Source: Jacaranda mimosifolia
Lineage: Eukaryota > Streptophyta > Magnoliopsida > Lamiales > Bignoniaceae
Assembly (NCBI GenBank): GCA_018894105.1
Contig: CM032132.1
Span: forward strand, 27,455,379-27,519,378
Reading direction: 5' to 3'
Length of the DNA: 64,000 bases
Shown here one piece after another: positions 1 to 11,723 of this stretch (position 1 is the first letter of the stretch; every line of letters starts with the position of its first letter). Under the pieces are notes generated by a model. That model ran no database searches and was not told where the DNA came from. It worked only from the letters and a program-made list of their open reading frames with translations. Made by a program: the position numbers and the translations under genes.

Positions 1-283
1 CTTTGCTCATTAATTTGGAGTTTTGAAAGTCTCGCTCTCGAACATGTTTCGTGAGTCCTTCAATGGCCCTTGTCAAATTTGAAATTTGTTCATCCAAGGT
101 TGTAGCACTTGTCACCATCACCATCGCCGTGTTTGAGGAATTTGATGTTAAGTGGGGAATGGATGATGCAGATTCTTCTTTTGAGTCTCCACGATCTTCA
201 TTTATATTAATAAAATGTGGCAACATCTTGTCCACAGCAAGCGAATGAGCCACCTCCGAAGATGATTGCAACTTCTTAAACAT
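1..283 (-). pseudogene. LTR retrotransposon gag, N-terminal fragment (cut by window edge)
   Basis: Read on the minus strand, an open frame starts at an ATG at 283 and runs without a stop to base 1. It can be extended upstream to about 390, where it reads ...GVITRSM just before the Met. The stretch TLDEQISNLTRAIEGLTKHV, followed by a charged heptad-like segment, is the N-terminal pre-gag region seen in many plant LTR retrotransposons; I recognise the pattern and cannot name the lineage. Gag would form the virus-like particle in the cytoplasm. The capsid and zinc-knuckle parts lie outside the window, so intactness cannot be judged. The LTR and PBS-like sequence directly to its right (upstream on the minus strand) support the assignment. 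Marked pseudogene because it is partial here; the visible part has no stop. Confidence 0.6.
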
Positions 284-442
284 ACTTCTTGTGATGACAC
301 CAACACTTTTTACTCCAGCACTTGAGGAATTTAAGGTAGCAATTTTTAGTGTTGCAATCTTGTTGGTGGCTATTTGATACTTCAATCTTGATGAAAGAAA
401 GAGATGAGAGGTTGAAATTGTCCCACTGCGTGTGCCAAAATT

Positions 443-1129
443 TGTAAGCTACAAATTTCTTTGTTTGTAATAAATAAAATTACAAGACAAAAAATTCATA
501 TAAATAAAATAAGATTGAAAATTATCAATCAACTGTGGATTCAATCTTTAATATAATCCTCTGATTCTTCCATTCCAAATGTGATCGTGAATTTAATGAA
601 CTTTGTGAAGAACACTTTGAACATTATGGATCTCCTTAAATTTGATTTGGAAAAAAATAACGCCAATTCGAAGGCTCCTCATCCTAATCTCGAATTAAAC
701 ACCCAAATATATGAGTTCCGCGAACAACGCCTTAAATGACATGGATCTCCTTGAATTTAATTGAGAGAATTGCTAGACTCCTTCAAAGCTCCTCTCACTT
801 GCTGGAATTTGTGTTGTGTGTTGAATGAGCCTTGGCCTCCCCCTTTATATAGATGCTTGGTGGGAGACTTTGAGATTGACTTGAACTTCTTTTAGGGTTA
901 TCTTTTTGATAAGATAATATCAAATATCAAGATATAGTATCAAATATCTTTGATTTGATTGGTCTAAGGATGGACATTTTGTCTTTGATACTTATTAATA
1001 TTTGATTTGAGCATAAAATAAATACTAGAGTATTAATTAAAATTAACTATTTACTTTTGAAATTAAATTTAATAAATTCCAAGATAAATAGAAAATTTTG
1101 AATTAAAAACTAGCATTTTATTTTATTCA
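443..1129 (-). repeat. 5' LTR of the minus-strand retroelement at the left edge
   Basis: Immediately upstream of the gag fragment on the minus strand is a primer-binding-like segment (TTGGCACACGCAGTGGGA, about 420-438 read in reverse), the usual layout just inside a 5' LTR. The plus-strand LTR edge would be TG at 443. A TATA box (TATATAAA on the minus strand) at 844-851 lies in the right place for LTR-driven transcription. The far edge is uncertain; CA at about 1128-1129 is only a plausible choice because the second LTR is outside the window. Confidence 0.45.
844..851 (-). promoter_or_regulatory. TATA box in LTR
   Basis: TATATAAA on the minus strand, about 400 bases from the inner LTR edge, in the orientation needed to transcribe the gag fragment at 1-283. 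Confidence 0.45.
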
Positions 1130-1442
1130 TGTCACTCTTCAATTGGGCAAAAATTGATATGTCTACAATGGCAATCACAATTTGGTACAAGGTGGGTTTC
1201 TTTTCTTTTTTTTTTCCCCCTTTGTTTGGGGTTGGGCATGGGGGGAGGGAGGGAGCATAGGAGGGATTGGGGGGTTGGGTGTGTTGGCATATTAGATGTG
1301 AGGGTTTAATGTGACTTGTCAATGAATTAAAGAAAAGGGTCACAAGTGGGACTCTGTCAGGTGCCAAGTAGAATATGTATTTGTTTTTCATTTACACCTT
1401 TTCTCTTTTATCAATTTTCTACAAATTCTTTTGTCTTAACAT
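1130..1442. other. Intergenic sequence, no gene seen
   Basis: Contains a T-rich run and a G-rich purine stretch near 1230-1280. Short open frames on the minus strand have low-complexity translations and no recognisable domain. Confidence 0.5.
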
Positions 1443-1546
1443 TTAGTATGTAGAAATGAGGAGAGAATGCCATTTCTAAGTCTATTTTTAACTCATGATT
1501 GGTACAATTTAAAATTAGAAATGCCCATTCCCATTAGCCATTCCAA
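1443..1546. repeat. Fragment of a small dispersed repeat (MITE-like)
   Basis: About 100 bases are clearly similar to the reverse complement of roughly 23115-23235. Both begin GTATGTAG(G/A)AATGAGG and share a CCATTTTTAAACTCATG-like core and an ATTCCCA...CCATTCCA tail. The fragment ends exactly where homology to the LARD LTR begins (1546), so it marks a rearrangement or insertion junction. No coding capacity. Confidence 0.45.
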
Positions 1547-3128
1547 GTTACCATTCTATTAATCCTCTAATTCTTAATTATAAATACAGTTGGTGTCTTT
1601 ATCAAGCTCAAAGTTATATGGACATAAATCCTTCAATCTCTAGTTCACTTTTAAATGGCTAATATAATTAAAGTTAGTGGTCCTTAACCTAAGGACTTGA
1701 TAAGAAGATTACTACATGATTTCCTTTAACTCTTGACATTATTAGGGTTTCTTTTAGGTCAATATTTAGTAACATATGTTGTCATAGAATCCAAGTCTCA
1801 TTAAATCTAATCCCAAATAACCCTCACCCTCAAATACATGGTATTTTAAGGTTGCACAACTTTACTAGATTGAATCCAATCATTCTTACTTTTATAATTC
1901 AAAAACTCTAAACTCGGTATATCTTTTGCGTGCTTAAGTCATGCAATCCTACTTTCATCATAACATGTCGCAGTATCAAGTCTTGAGGCCAAAAATTAAA
2001 TCGATATTCCTTAAATTATTAAATTAAAATCTTATGCTCAACTTAGATTAAATTATAATTACTAGTTTTAATTCAATCAAGCAGTTAACTCGAATCATGA
2101 AAATCAATCAAAATTAAAGCTTGGTATGAGATTTACATAAATCTTGCAAGCAGGAGTGAATCCACATCCTAAATTTCGCCCAGACGAGTCTAGAACTAAA
2201 ATTTAGGTATTCTGCCCAAAATCCGTCGAAGCTGCCATGCCACTGGAGATGAGAACTGCCACCATGAACCTATGCATCTCCACGGGGCAAGCAAAAGCGC
2301 CAAGTCAATTTTGAGAATCTCCATCGTTTTGACTGTCATTTGACCGATCAAGACTACTATGAAACCCTCGCACCACCAGACGCCTCTGCATCCAATTCTT
2401 CCACCGTCACTCGTTGTTTTACCCAATTAACACCACCCGTTGCTTACCCATCCAATTTCGAGTAGAACCCTTCCAAGCCCAGCCTCGTTCCGCCGCCAAA
2501 ACGGGGAAATCGCCCCCCTCTACCGTTTCTTCACCGTCGATCTTCATTTTTCGGTGAATTCAATGGTTGTTTTTTGTCATTCTTGGTATGATTGTGTTCT
2601 TCTTAGCTATAAGAAGCTAACCATGGTTTTAGTTTTGAGTTTTGTGGCCGTTCTCCAATAATTTTCCGTTAGGGTGATTTGGGGTATGTTTTGAGAATTT
2701 AATAAAAATCCATCCTTTAGTATATGTATAGAAGTATTTTTCCAGGTTTTTCAATTAAACCCCAAAGGTTTTAAACTAACTTAAATTTTCCCCCTGAAGA
2801 TTTTCACCTTCTTCAGTTTGGTCCCTAGGTTTCAATTAAGTCCTACAACTTTTATTTCTTACACATTAACCCCTAACATTTCTGTTTCTGGGCAATTAGG
2901 TCCTAAATTTAATTATTTTGAAGTCCTTAAACTTTTAATTCGCTCACATTGACCCCCTAAATTTTATAATTTTAGATAATCAAGTCCTTTTCTCCTTTAC
3001 AATTTAATCCCTCAATTGTCAATATTTATTCCTAGATTTTAATTAAATCTATCCCAAAATTAATCTATCCAAACTTATCGATTTCATATTTTATTCTATT
3101 TTAGGATCTTAAAATTTGGGGTGTTACA
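1546..3128 (-). repeat. Truncated 3' LTR of the LARD-like element
   Basis: Aligns along its length with 20148-21663, the inner half of the right-hand LTR. One indel of about 95 bases lies near 1600-1690. It ends GGGGTGTTACA, so the minus-strand LTR begins TGTAACACCCC, a start typical of plant Ty3/gypsy LTRs of Del/Tekay type. The other half of this LTR is missing to the left. Confidence 0.75.
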
Positions 3129-3141
3129 AATCTCCCCCCTT
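3129..3141 (-). other. Polypurine tract of the LARD-like element
   Basis: On the minus strand AAGGGGGGAGATT directly precedes the LTR start at 3128. This is the expected second-strand priming site and fixes the element's orientation as minus. Confidence 0.75.
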
Positions 3142-4639
3142 AAAAGAATCTGGTCCTCAGATTCTCATCTGTATTATGAAAGATCTTGTAGTGTCATCAC
3201 TTATTGTCTGACTAAACCCAAGGATAATTTTGTTGCAAACTCCTATCTCTTTTAATTTAATTGGTTCCACATATTCTTTTCTGTAATCTCAAGTGACTCT
3301 TATTTTGTCATACAGAAGTGGAAACTCTCTGCATTGGAGTTATTGTCGTGAGTTTCTTCATTTACTTACTCCTACTTGAACATTTCATATTTCATCATAT
3401 GTTTGGAGTTACCTTCCATATCCCATATCTGACAAGACCTTATGTTCCTATTGAGCTTCCCAAAGTGTGAGAGATCATTCCCTCATGATCCCATATTCCT
3501 TTCAGGGCATAGGCACATTTTATATTTTCTTAAGTTTCCCAAAGAAGGGTCAAACTAGCACCAAGATTAATCCATCTCTTTAATTCTTGAAATTTTCTAC
3601 ACATCTCTATTTATTCAAAGATTAGCCCTTTTTCAAAATCTCAAGCAGCGGATCTACGACCTTAGGAAGATCATATTCGACACGAATGGTCAAAGTCTAA
3701 GAAACTTTTATTCCTGGCATATTCTTCAATCTTCTTCAACTTATTGTGGCTCCGACTTTGGTATGATCAAATTCTATTTCCTCTTAAGGAATCATGTGTA
3801 TCACAATATCTCAACTCCAAATAGAACTTCACATTTGCAACTTGAATACATGATTTTATTCCTTTTGTTCTTTTGATTCGGATGTTTATACTTAGATAAC
3901 ATACTATATTCCATATTTTCCAAGAAATTCTATGAGACCACAAGAGTGATTTTATATTAGTGAGGTAACCTAAAGTGACAAGTCATATATCCTTAATAGG
4001 ATAATTCTGCTCTTAGGATTCAATTGCTCTTGGCGTATTTATGATCCCTTTACTATAATCTAATTTTTTGTGAGAGCATAGATGCATAGAACAATTATGT
4101 ACATTCTATAAGAGGAATAATAATTCGCACAAGCTAATCCTCTTTATACCTTTCCCCATGTATTAAGATTACCAATTCTTCTCATTTAAGTACATATCCA
4201 CTACCTAGAAAAAATCTTGAATACACCTGTAATATTAACGGCCAGAACCTAAAGGATTTTGTATTTCTAACGTATCTCTTGTCCATTTTCACTTGTCTAA
4301 AAATCTTGGTTTTAGTAGGGTCACTTTTGCTATTTCTGATTGACTGTAACTTTGATTTTAGTAGGATTGCCCTGATGTTCCTTCATGGTGTTACACATAT
4401 TTAAATGTACCTTTTTTCCTAATTGATACTAATATTATTAACTTAACACATTATTGGTATTACTGTAGGTGTTCATAATGCTAAGTGTAAACGTAGTATG
4501 GCTCTTCTCTCGATTCCAAATTCACCAAATGCCTTTAATAGACTCGTCAGAAACTAATCCAATAAATCAAAACATCTTGTATATCATATCCACAAATGTT
4601 GTAAGATCCTAATCACCCAAATGATATTATTTTAGTCCA

Positions 4640-5540
4640 TAATACCTATACTATGAATAAGAGGTAATTTCCAGTATACTATTTCCACCAACTTCTAACT
4701 AAAAGCATTCTCAACTTGGTTCAATCTTAAATAAACTATACACCCTTACATTGAGCCAAGTAGTGTGCGTGGGGCAAAGTACTATGATCTCATAGTCAAT
4801 GAGGCTTGTTTAGTTCTTATTCATGTCCCATAAGTCCCTATCAATGATACATGGTCGTTTCTCGATGCTCTAAAGACTTTTTCGCATTTCAATCGATGTC
4901 CTTATGTTCTAGTTGCCAATATTTTCGTAAAACTTCCACAAATGAAATCAAAGAAATTACCCAAAGTGCTTCCCATAAGGTCTTTTACGATACTTTTAGA
5001 GTTACTAATTTAGTTGCGTTTATCACTAACCCACAAAGTATCGTTTCACTAGAGTCAGATTCTATCCAAATACCTCCCTAATTCTATCCATGTTCTACTA
5101 TCTTAGTTCCGTTTATCAGTGAACCACAAGAGCATCATGTCAGTAAATACCATAGGAGCATTGATCACTCTGGATGACATCTTTTCAACTCATGGTACCC
5201 ATATTATGTGGTAGGAGTTAATTTTTAATGTATCTTTTCCTCGAACCTCTAACTACAGGTATCCTTAATTTAGCTCAACCATAAATAGAGTATAGGCCCT
5301 CACAATGAGTTAAGTAGTTTATGTGAGCAAGGTATCTCAGTTTGACATTTAATAGATTAGTTTGGTTCTTATTAATATTTCCCAAATTGGTTCAATAATT
5401 TTATAGTCCTTTCTCGATATTTAGAGGATCCCTTCACACTTTTAATCAAGGCCTTTGTGTTCTAATTGCCAGTCTCCTCATAAACATCGGTGAATAGATT
5501 CCAAATACCCGCATGTCTATCACTAATCCACAAAGGTATC
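4640..5540. repeat. Imperfect tandem duplication inside the LARD interior
   Basis: Copy one (about 4640-5070) and copy two (about 5210-5540, continuing after the nested element at 16424) share blocks in the same order: TTCTAACTA / CTCTAACTA, TTACATTGAG / TCACAATGAG, TTTCTCGAT, GTTCTAGTTGCCA / GTTCTAATTGCCA, and CACTAACCCACAAAGTATC / CACTAATCCACAAAGGTATC. Spacing is about 500-560 bases. The Tat element inserted into copy two. Confidence 0.65.
5536..5540. repeat. Target-site duplication, left copy (GTATC)
   Basis: Matches 16419-16423 exactly and directly abuts the TG of the Tat LTR. Confidence 0.85.
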
Positions 5541-6334
5541 TGATATAGGAAGGCCTAACGGGCCCAACCTAATAATTCTTGACCAGACAGCCCAATTGCC
5601 CTCTAGACTTGACTCAATACGAGCCAGACATTCCGTCGGCTAGCTTCGAAGACCACTGCCTTGTCGACCAGACTACGATCAACCACGGTCGAGGTGGCTA
5701 TATTCAGCACTCGACTTGGAAGATATTTACCAATGACTAAGGGCTATCCTGTCGATCAGGGCTTACGTAAAAGACTCACAAGCAAGTATCTACCTTGACC
5801 ATAGAGGTCGAGCAAATGGGACAGCCTCTCTGCCGCATTGAATGCTCTGGCAGGCAGCATGCCTCTGCATTAATGGGGCATGCCATCGTTGGTACCACTT
5901 TTTTAGGCACGCTAGGCTAGTGCATGCATGTCTCCTGTGTTAGGAGTTAGAGCTACCACCACCTAGAATAGTACATAGGTTGGAGAAGACCTACAAGCCC
6001 TCAAACAAGGACAAAGGCCCTTTATGTGCAACAAAGGCATGATCAACATAACAACCATCCAAGGAAGACTATAAATATCCCATTTCCAGCCCTCCACAAG
6101 GGATGCCATTCTTACCACCAAAAAGCCCTCACTTAGCTGCTTTATCTTCAAGTCAATTATACTAACTTAAGCGTCAGAGTGCCTTAGCCAAGGGCCCTTC
6201 GGTTAGCCTGACGTTTGCTATTAGTTGTAGGACTCGACCCCGTTATATAACAAAGCACTTCCATTGATCTCCCACTCGGTCGATTGAATTAAAATTTACC
6301 CCAATACACTCCTAGACGATTTATACCCTTATCA
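5541..6334 (+). repeat. 5' LTR of the Tat element
   Basis: Starts TGATATAGGAAGG and ends ...TACCCTTATCA. Aligns throughout with 15643-16418, with scattered substitutions and small indels. Confidence 0.9.
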
Positions 6335-6356
6335 TTTTGGCGTCATCTATAGGAAA
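6335..6356 (+). other. Decayed primer-binding site of the Tat element
   Basis: The bases TGGCGTCATCTATAGG lie directly inside the 5' LTR. Many Tat elements carry TGGCGCCGTCTGTGGG here (recalled, not looked up). The differences are all C-to-T or G-to-A. Confidence 0.55.
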
Positions 6357-6979
6357 TTGAGTCCATAATAGAGAAAAATGGTGAACACAAGGCGAGCCAT
6401 TTCTGAAAGGAAGGAGAGTAGAAGATCCCAATCCCTCCTCCTGACCCCAACAAGAACCAGACGTGGTGGGACCTAGCGTCCAGCCAAAACAAGTGGTCAC
6501 CTTGACCATGTCCTAGCTTATATAGCGAAAAAGCGAGCAGATATCTGCTCAAATCTCTACTCAACTGTCAGCTGCCTTCAACAAGCATCAGGATCAACCT
6601 GGCCCAGTTGCCAGTGCCATTCCCCACCATACTCAACGAGAAGAGAGGCCCCTAAGAGACGAATGGGGCCGACCAAAAATGAGACGTCCCCCTCGTGGAG
6701 AGAAAACAGCCTAGGGCGGTTCCCAAAGGAGAAGCCCCGCCTTAACCTATAGAAAAAAAGTTGCTAACTCAGTCGACCACCTCGCTCGACCCCATCGAGC
6801 CCTACAGCGTGATAGGGTCGAGCGTCCAAGGCCTCAGGCAAATAGGAATTTATCCTAGGTTGATCAAGAAGAATGGGAAGAAGTGTCCCACCAGGTGCAG
6901 CAGCTGCACTGACATCTCGATGAAATCTCAAAGAGGAACTCTGAGAGGAACCTACATCATGATGGAACTCTTTGATTTC

Positions 6980-7870
6980 ATCGAGAAAGGGAGTCACCAT
7001 TCGTACAAGAGATAATTAACGAGCGAATCGCTATCGATGCCAAATTTCCAACCGGATTGCCAAGGTATGATAGCTCGTTGGACCCAAACGAGCATCTGTT
7101 ACAGTTCGAGCACATGATGCAGCTGCATGGACACAACGAGTACATCTATGTCAAGATGCTAGTCACTACATTCTAAGGAATTACGCTCGATTGGTTTGTT
7201 AAGTTGGAACCAGCGTCGATCTTCTTATACGACCAACTATGCAATAAGTTCCTTCACTAGTTCGCTAATCAGAGGAAAGTGAAGCTCTCCCATACCCATT
7301 TGCATACTGTTAAATAGAATAAGAGAGAGTAGCTCCATGACTTTTTCACGAAGTTCAACACTGACATTATGAAGATCGACAACCCTCGAATCAAATTTCT
7401 AATTGATGTGTTTTTCCTTAGCCTTCGATATAAAGATACGCTAATACTTTGATTAGGGAGCGACCAAGAACCATGGAAGAATTGCACGGCCTCACAGAGA
7501 GGTACATGACTCAAGAAGATATAAATAAGCATAAATACGGCAATCCTGATTCCGACAAGAAGAAGTCCAAAGAGAAAAAAAACCGCAAGCACAAAGATAG
7601 TCATCGGTCTCTGATCAAACATTTCCACAACTACACTGCGCTCAATGCTGTAAGAAAGAAGATACTATTCGCCATCCAGCACGACAACCTCCTCAAGCAA
7701 TCCAGAAAGTTAACAGAATAGAAGCCATGAAAAGGTCCAAGAAATACTTCCACTTTCATAGGCAGAAGGGACATGATACGAAGGATTGTTTCAACCTCTA
7801 CAATGAGATCAAAATACTGATTCAACAAGGCCATGTGAAAAAGCTTGTCCATGAGAGAGCCTGATAAGAA
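6980..7870 (+). pseudogene. Tat-lineage gag, decayed
   Basis: Conceptual translation gives the Tat capsid signature: YDSSLDPNEHL with HMMQLHG, then, after a stop, an LDWFVKL block, an FANQR block and an EQLHDFFTKFN block. A degenerate zinc knuckle follows at about 7740-7800, reading FHRQKGHDTKDC, with Tyr where the first Cys is expected. Several stops (such as after VTTF and FLH) and shifts break the frame. The protein would have packaged element RNA. It lies between the PBS and protease as expected. Confidence 0.75.
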
Positions 7871-8192
7871 ATGGGCGTAACCAACTAGACTCCCCGTAGC
7901 GATGGGTCGGTTAACCCGAGGAAATAAGATAAGGAAAAGAGACTTACCCATGATCCCTGCCCACCCATCAGAGGAGTAATTGATACTATCACGGGAGGCG
8001 CAACTGGTGGGGACTCGAAGACAGCCATAAGTCAGAACCAACGAAGACTAGAATCAACAAAATCCTTCTTGGTCAAAACAATCTTCTAGTTCTCGACCAG
8101 TGCGAAGCTAATCTCTTTCTTTGACGTGGACCTCTCCTACATCGAGGATCAAAGGGCTGACAACAAGTTGGATTGCCCCTTGGTAGTATCTG

Positions 8193-8567
8193 TTGAATTT
8201 TGAAGTCAGGAAGATATTGGTTGACAACGGGAGTTCTGTGAACATCATTTTCTTGTCGACCTTGAAGAGAATGGACATGGGCAAGTTGAAATTTGATCCT
8301 TTCCACACCCTATTAGTCGGATTCGGGGGATCGAAGATCATCTTCAAAGGATTTATAAACATGTCCACATCATTTAGGGAAGCCATTCGGTGGAGAACTC
8401 TCATGGTTAACTATCTGGTCATCGACGCACCATTTGCTTACAATGCTATTATCGGTCGACCAACACTTAACGAATTTCAGGCCATTGTCTCAACCTATCA
8501 TATAAAGGTCAAGTTTCCAACTGCTGTTGGGACAGACGAACTTCTATGCAAGATGAAAGAAGCTTAG
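8193..8567 (+). pseudogene. Tat-lineage aspartic protease domain
   Basis: A 124-residue open stretch contains ILVDNGSSVNIIF, the retropepsin active-site region (the DNGSS form occurs in Tat proteases), then LVGFGG and NAIIGRPTLN, the flap-side and C-terminal motifs of the family. It is the best preserved part of the polyprotein but has no intact connection to gag or to reverse transcriptase. Confidence 0.8.
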
Positions 8568-8899
8568 CGATACTATACTATTTCTATTGAGGCAAATGAA
8601 CAGAAAGCTCAACTAAAACTAAAACCCTCGTGAGACACTCTAGTAGTGAAACCTGATGAGGGACAGGAAGCTGGAAGAGATTAGGTCAAGCCTATTGGGG
8701 AGTTCAAAACCATCGAGCTGGAACTAAAGAACCCCGACAAGACCCCTAGAATTAGCACTGATATAGATAGTAGCATGGAATGCCTCATGGTCAATTTCCT
8801 CAGAAGGAATATTACCATTTTTGCATAGAAGGCCTCCGACGTCCAGGGAATCGACCCTAGTATCATAGTCCACATCCTGAACGTAGACCCCTTGTTCAA

Positions 8900-9660
8900 A
8901 CCAGTGAAGTAAAAGATGAGAACCTTCAATGCGAAATAATGCCAAATCATCGAAGATGAGGTCAACAAGCTTTTAGAGGGAGGATACATTGTAGAAATTC
9001 AATATCCAAGTTGGCTTTGTATGTAGTCCTTATCCCTAAAAATGACGGAAAGTAGAGAATGTGTAACGATTTCACTGATTTGAATAAAGCTTACTCTAAA
9101 GATCCTTACCCCATGCCTCGTATAGATTTACTAGTAGATTCTGCTGCTGGTTGTGATTTTTTGAGTATGATAGATGCATTTCAAGGTTACTACCAAATTT
9201 TCATGGCACCCGAGGACAGAGATAAGAGCTTTTTCGTCGTCCCCAATTGAGTATATTATTTTTTGATCATCCCATTTGGGCTAAAAAATGTAGGTGCAAC
9301 TTATTAGAGACTCGTAAACTTTATGTTCAAAAATAACATCAGGAGGACCATGGAGGTCTATATTGACTACATTATTGTCAGAACAGAAAAAAGAGCAAAA
9401 TAACTTAATCGACCTCAACCATACATTCTCAATATTAAGAGCATTTGGTATTAAGCTCAACCTTAACAAGTGCACATTTGGAGTAAGGGGAGGAAAATTT
9501 AGGTTATATGGTTAGCCAAAGAGGTATTGAAGCAAACCCACAAAAAATCCAAGCCATTCTGGACATTGTGCATCCTCGAATAGTCAGGGACATCCAGTGC
9601 TTGGTCGGAAGAATCATAACGCTAGGGCGATTCATTGCCTGACTAGCTGCCAAAAGCTTA
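8900..9660 (+). pseudogene. Tat-lineage reverse transcriptase, decayed
   Basis: Motifs occur in RT order: an LLEGGYIVEI entry block, then CNDFTDLNKAYSKDPYPMP and LLVDSAAG, LSMIDAFQGYYQI, IPFGLKN and GATY. The catalytic region at about 9358-9372 reads YIDYI instead of YxDD, so the second catalytic Asp is lost. In-frame TAG and TGA codons (for example at the GATY-Q position and after VVPN) confirm it is inactive. Confidence 0.85.
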
Positions 9661-9759
9661 CTTTTTTTTCAAGATCCTAAGAAATGCAAGGAAATCAGGT
9701 TTTCAATGTACGGAGCAATGGGACCAGGCCTTGGTCGAATTAAAGTAATATCTTTCAAC

Positions 9760-10330
9760 GCCCCCGATGTTAGCCAAACCTAAGGTTGGAGAAGTTCTGT
9801 ACATGTATTTGGTGGTCTCATTGGTAGGAATTAGTTCAATCTTAGTCTCAACCAAAAATAGTACCTGTCGACTTGTGTACTACTGCAGCAAAGCATTACA
9901 AGGCCCCGAGCATAAATATCTAGAGATTAAAAAATTTGCCCTTGCTCTGGTCACTGCAGCTAGGAAGTTGAGATGTTACGTCCAGTCTCGACCAAGATTC
10001 CCTATTGTTGACATTGCATGTGGATGATTCAGCGACTTCCTTAGGAAGAGGAATTAGTATCTCCTTATACTCTCCACAAGCCGAAGAATACGACTTTGCA
10101 ATTAAACTTAACTACTCTGTAATGAACAACAAAGCAAAATATGATGCCTTTCTTGCTGGCATGAGGATGGCGGTCGATAACGGAGTCGAACAATTGGTGG
10201 CCATTACTAATTCCCAGATGGTTGTAGAATAGGTCGACGGAAAATTTAAAGCTAAAGAGACCACAATGAATACGTAGTTAGCCAAGGTGAAGAGAACACA
10301 ACAGCAGTTCAAGAAATTCATTCTCAGCTA
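9760..10330 (+). pseudogene. RNase H region of the Tat pol
   Basis: The first part (about 9780-9990) resembles the RT-connected RNase H segment (YYCSKALQGPEHKYLEIKKF), normally YYVSKALxxAExRYxxxEK. A second RNase H-like stretch at 10005-10330 reads LHVDDSATSLGRGISISL, NNKAKYDAFLAGMRMA and NSQMVVE, matching the DxSxxxxGxG, E and DSQ-type blocks of the additional archaeal-type RNase H of Tat elements. The DSQ Asp is Asn here. Stops occur after VVE and in the tail. Confidence 0.7.
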
Positions 10331-10639
10331 AGTCCTTCATTAGAGAACGAACAAGCTAACACTATGTCAAAATTTGCGAGCCCGATAAGGGGAACCAGAG
10401 ATAGAACAATCACATTTCTGGTCACCAAAAAACCCACCATAGGCGTTCCCAACCAGAACCTGGTGGGGCAGATCGAAGAAACAACCCCCTTTTGGCAGGA
10501 TAAACATAAAGCTTATTTAAGGGGAAGGGGGAAGTCCCAAAAGATAAAGGCCAAACGCGCAGGCTCAAGGGTGAAGCGGCCAAGTTAGTCATCGACGAAC
10601 ATAGTCAGCTTCACAAGTGATTGATTTTTGAACCACCAT

Positions 10640-11723
10640 TGAGATGTTTGACACCAGTATAGGCTCACAAGGTCTTATATGAGGTCCACTCAGGCATTTG
10701 TGGCAATCACTCTGGAAGATGATTCCTAGCCCACAAAGTCATCAGATACTGGTATTTTTGGCTAAGTTTGCTGAAGGATGCCATCGACATAGCCAGGAAA
10801 TGCCCATCTTGCCAGGTTTACTCGAACATACCACATCGATCAATGGTTGAGTTGGTGCGTGTTCAGATCACATGGCCTTTCGACCAATGGGGGTAGATAT
10901 AGTCGGCTCTTTTTCGAAGACCACAGGTAAACAGAAGTTTATGATCATTGCAGTCAAATAATTTACCATGTAGGTGGAAGCAGAAGCAGTCCTTAAGATA
11001 ACTGACGCGACCATCAAGAGTTTTTGTATGGAAAAATATTATCTGTCATTTTGGTTTGCCTAAAGTGTTGATATCAGATAATGGGACATAGTTCCAGAGC
11101 AGGAGCACGAGGAGCTGGTGCAAGAGCCTCGGGATTCAATAACACTTCACCTCAGTTGGAAACCCACAAGCTAATTATCAAACGAAAGTCACGAACAGAA
11201 TTTTCCTAGACCATCTCAAGGCCCAACTGGAATAAACCGGAGTGAGCTGGGCAGACGACCTCCCCGGGGTACTTTGGGCATACAGAACCACTCCTCAAAT
11301 AGCAATAGGTCATAATCCCAACAATCTAGTTTATGAGTCAAAAACAATCATCCCAAAAAAATTGATACAACACACTACTCGAATAATTCACTACAACCCG
11401 ATTAGAAATGATTTCGAAAGAGAATTCAACCTCGAGACAATTGACGAGTTGCGTCAGCAAGCGTACACAACAACACAACAATATAGGCCGAAGATAGCAC
11501 AGCATTACAACAAAGGAGTACGACTACAAAGCTTCAAAGTAGGGGAACTTGTTCTCAAGAAAGTCGAAGTATCGAATAATATGGGCAAACTAGATCCAAA
11601 ATAGGAAGGCTCTTACTCAATGGTCAAAGTAGCCAAGCACAACGCATACCGACTTGCAAACATGACTAGAAACGAGCTCCCTCGACCATGGAATATGGTG
11701 AATTTGAAAAAAAATTATGTGTA
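10640..11723 (+). pseudogene. Tat-lineage integrase, decayed
   Basis: An HHCC zinc-binding region is visible (VHSGICGNHSG, then CPSCQ). A broken core follows, with a degraded QWG...DIVG block and DNGT followed by TAG where Gln is expected. The longest open part (11242-11604) reads WADDLPGVLWAYRTTPQ and later AQHYNKGVR...FKVGELVLKK, the integrase C-terminal region. Some coding similarity continues past its stop to about 11720 (NAYRLANM). Multiple stops and shifts make it non-functional. Confidence 0.8.

Larger units (their letters stand above)
3142..5540 (-). mobile_element. LARD-like element interior, 3' part (non-coding)
   Basis: This stretch, together with 16424-18584, forms the interior between polypurine tract and primer-binding site, about 4.6 kb once the nested Tat element is removed. 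Apart from short chance frames I see no gag, protease, reverse transcriptase or integrase motif on either strand. That fits a large retrotransposon derivative with long LTRs that relies on proteins supplied in trans. Parts resemble 52560-55454 of the second element, for example a conserved AGATCATTC block near 3470 and 52670. An internal imperfect duplication covers about 4640-5070 and 5210-5540. Confidence 0.6.

Noticed and set aside
9358..9372. Active reverse transcriptase
   Set aside because: YIDYI lacks the second catalytic Asp, and several stops interrupt the domain.
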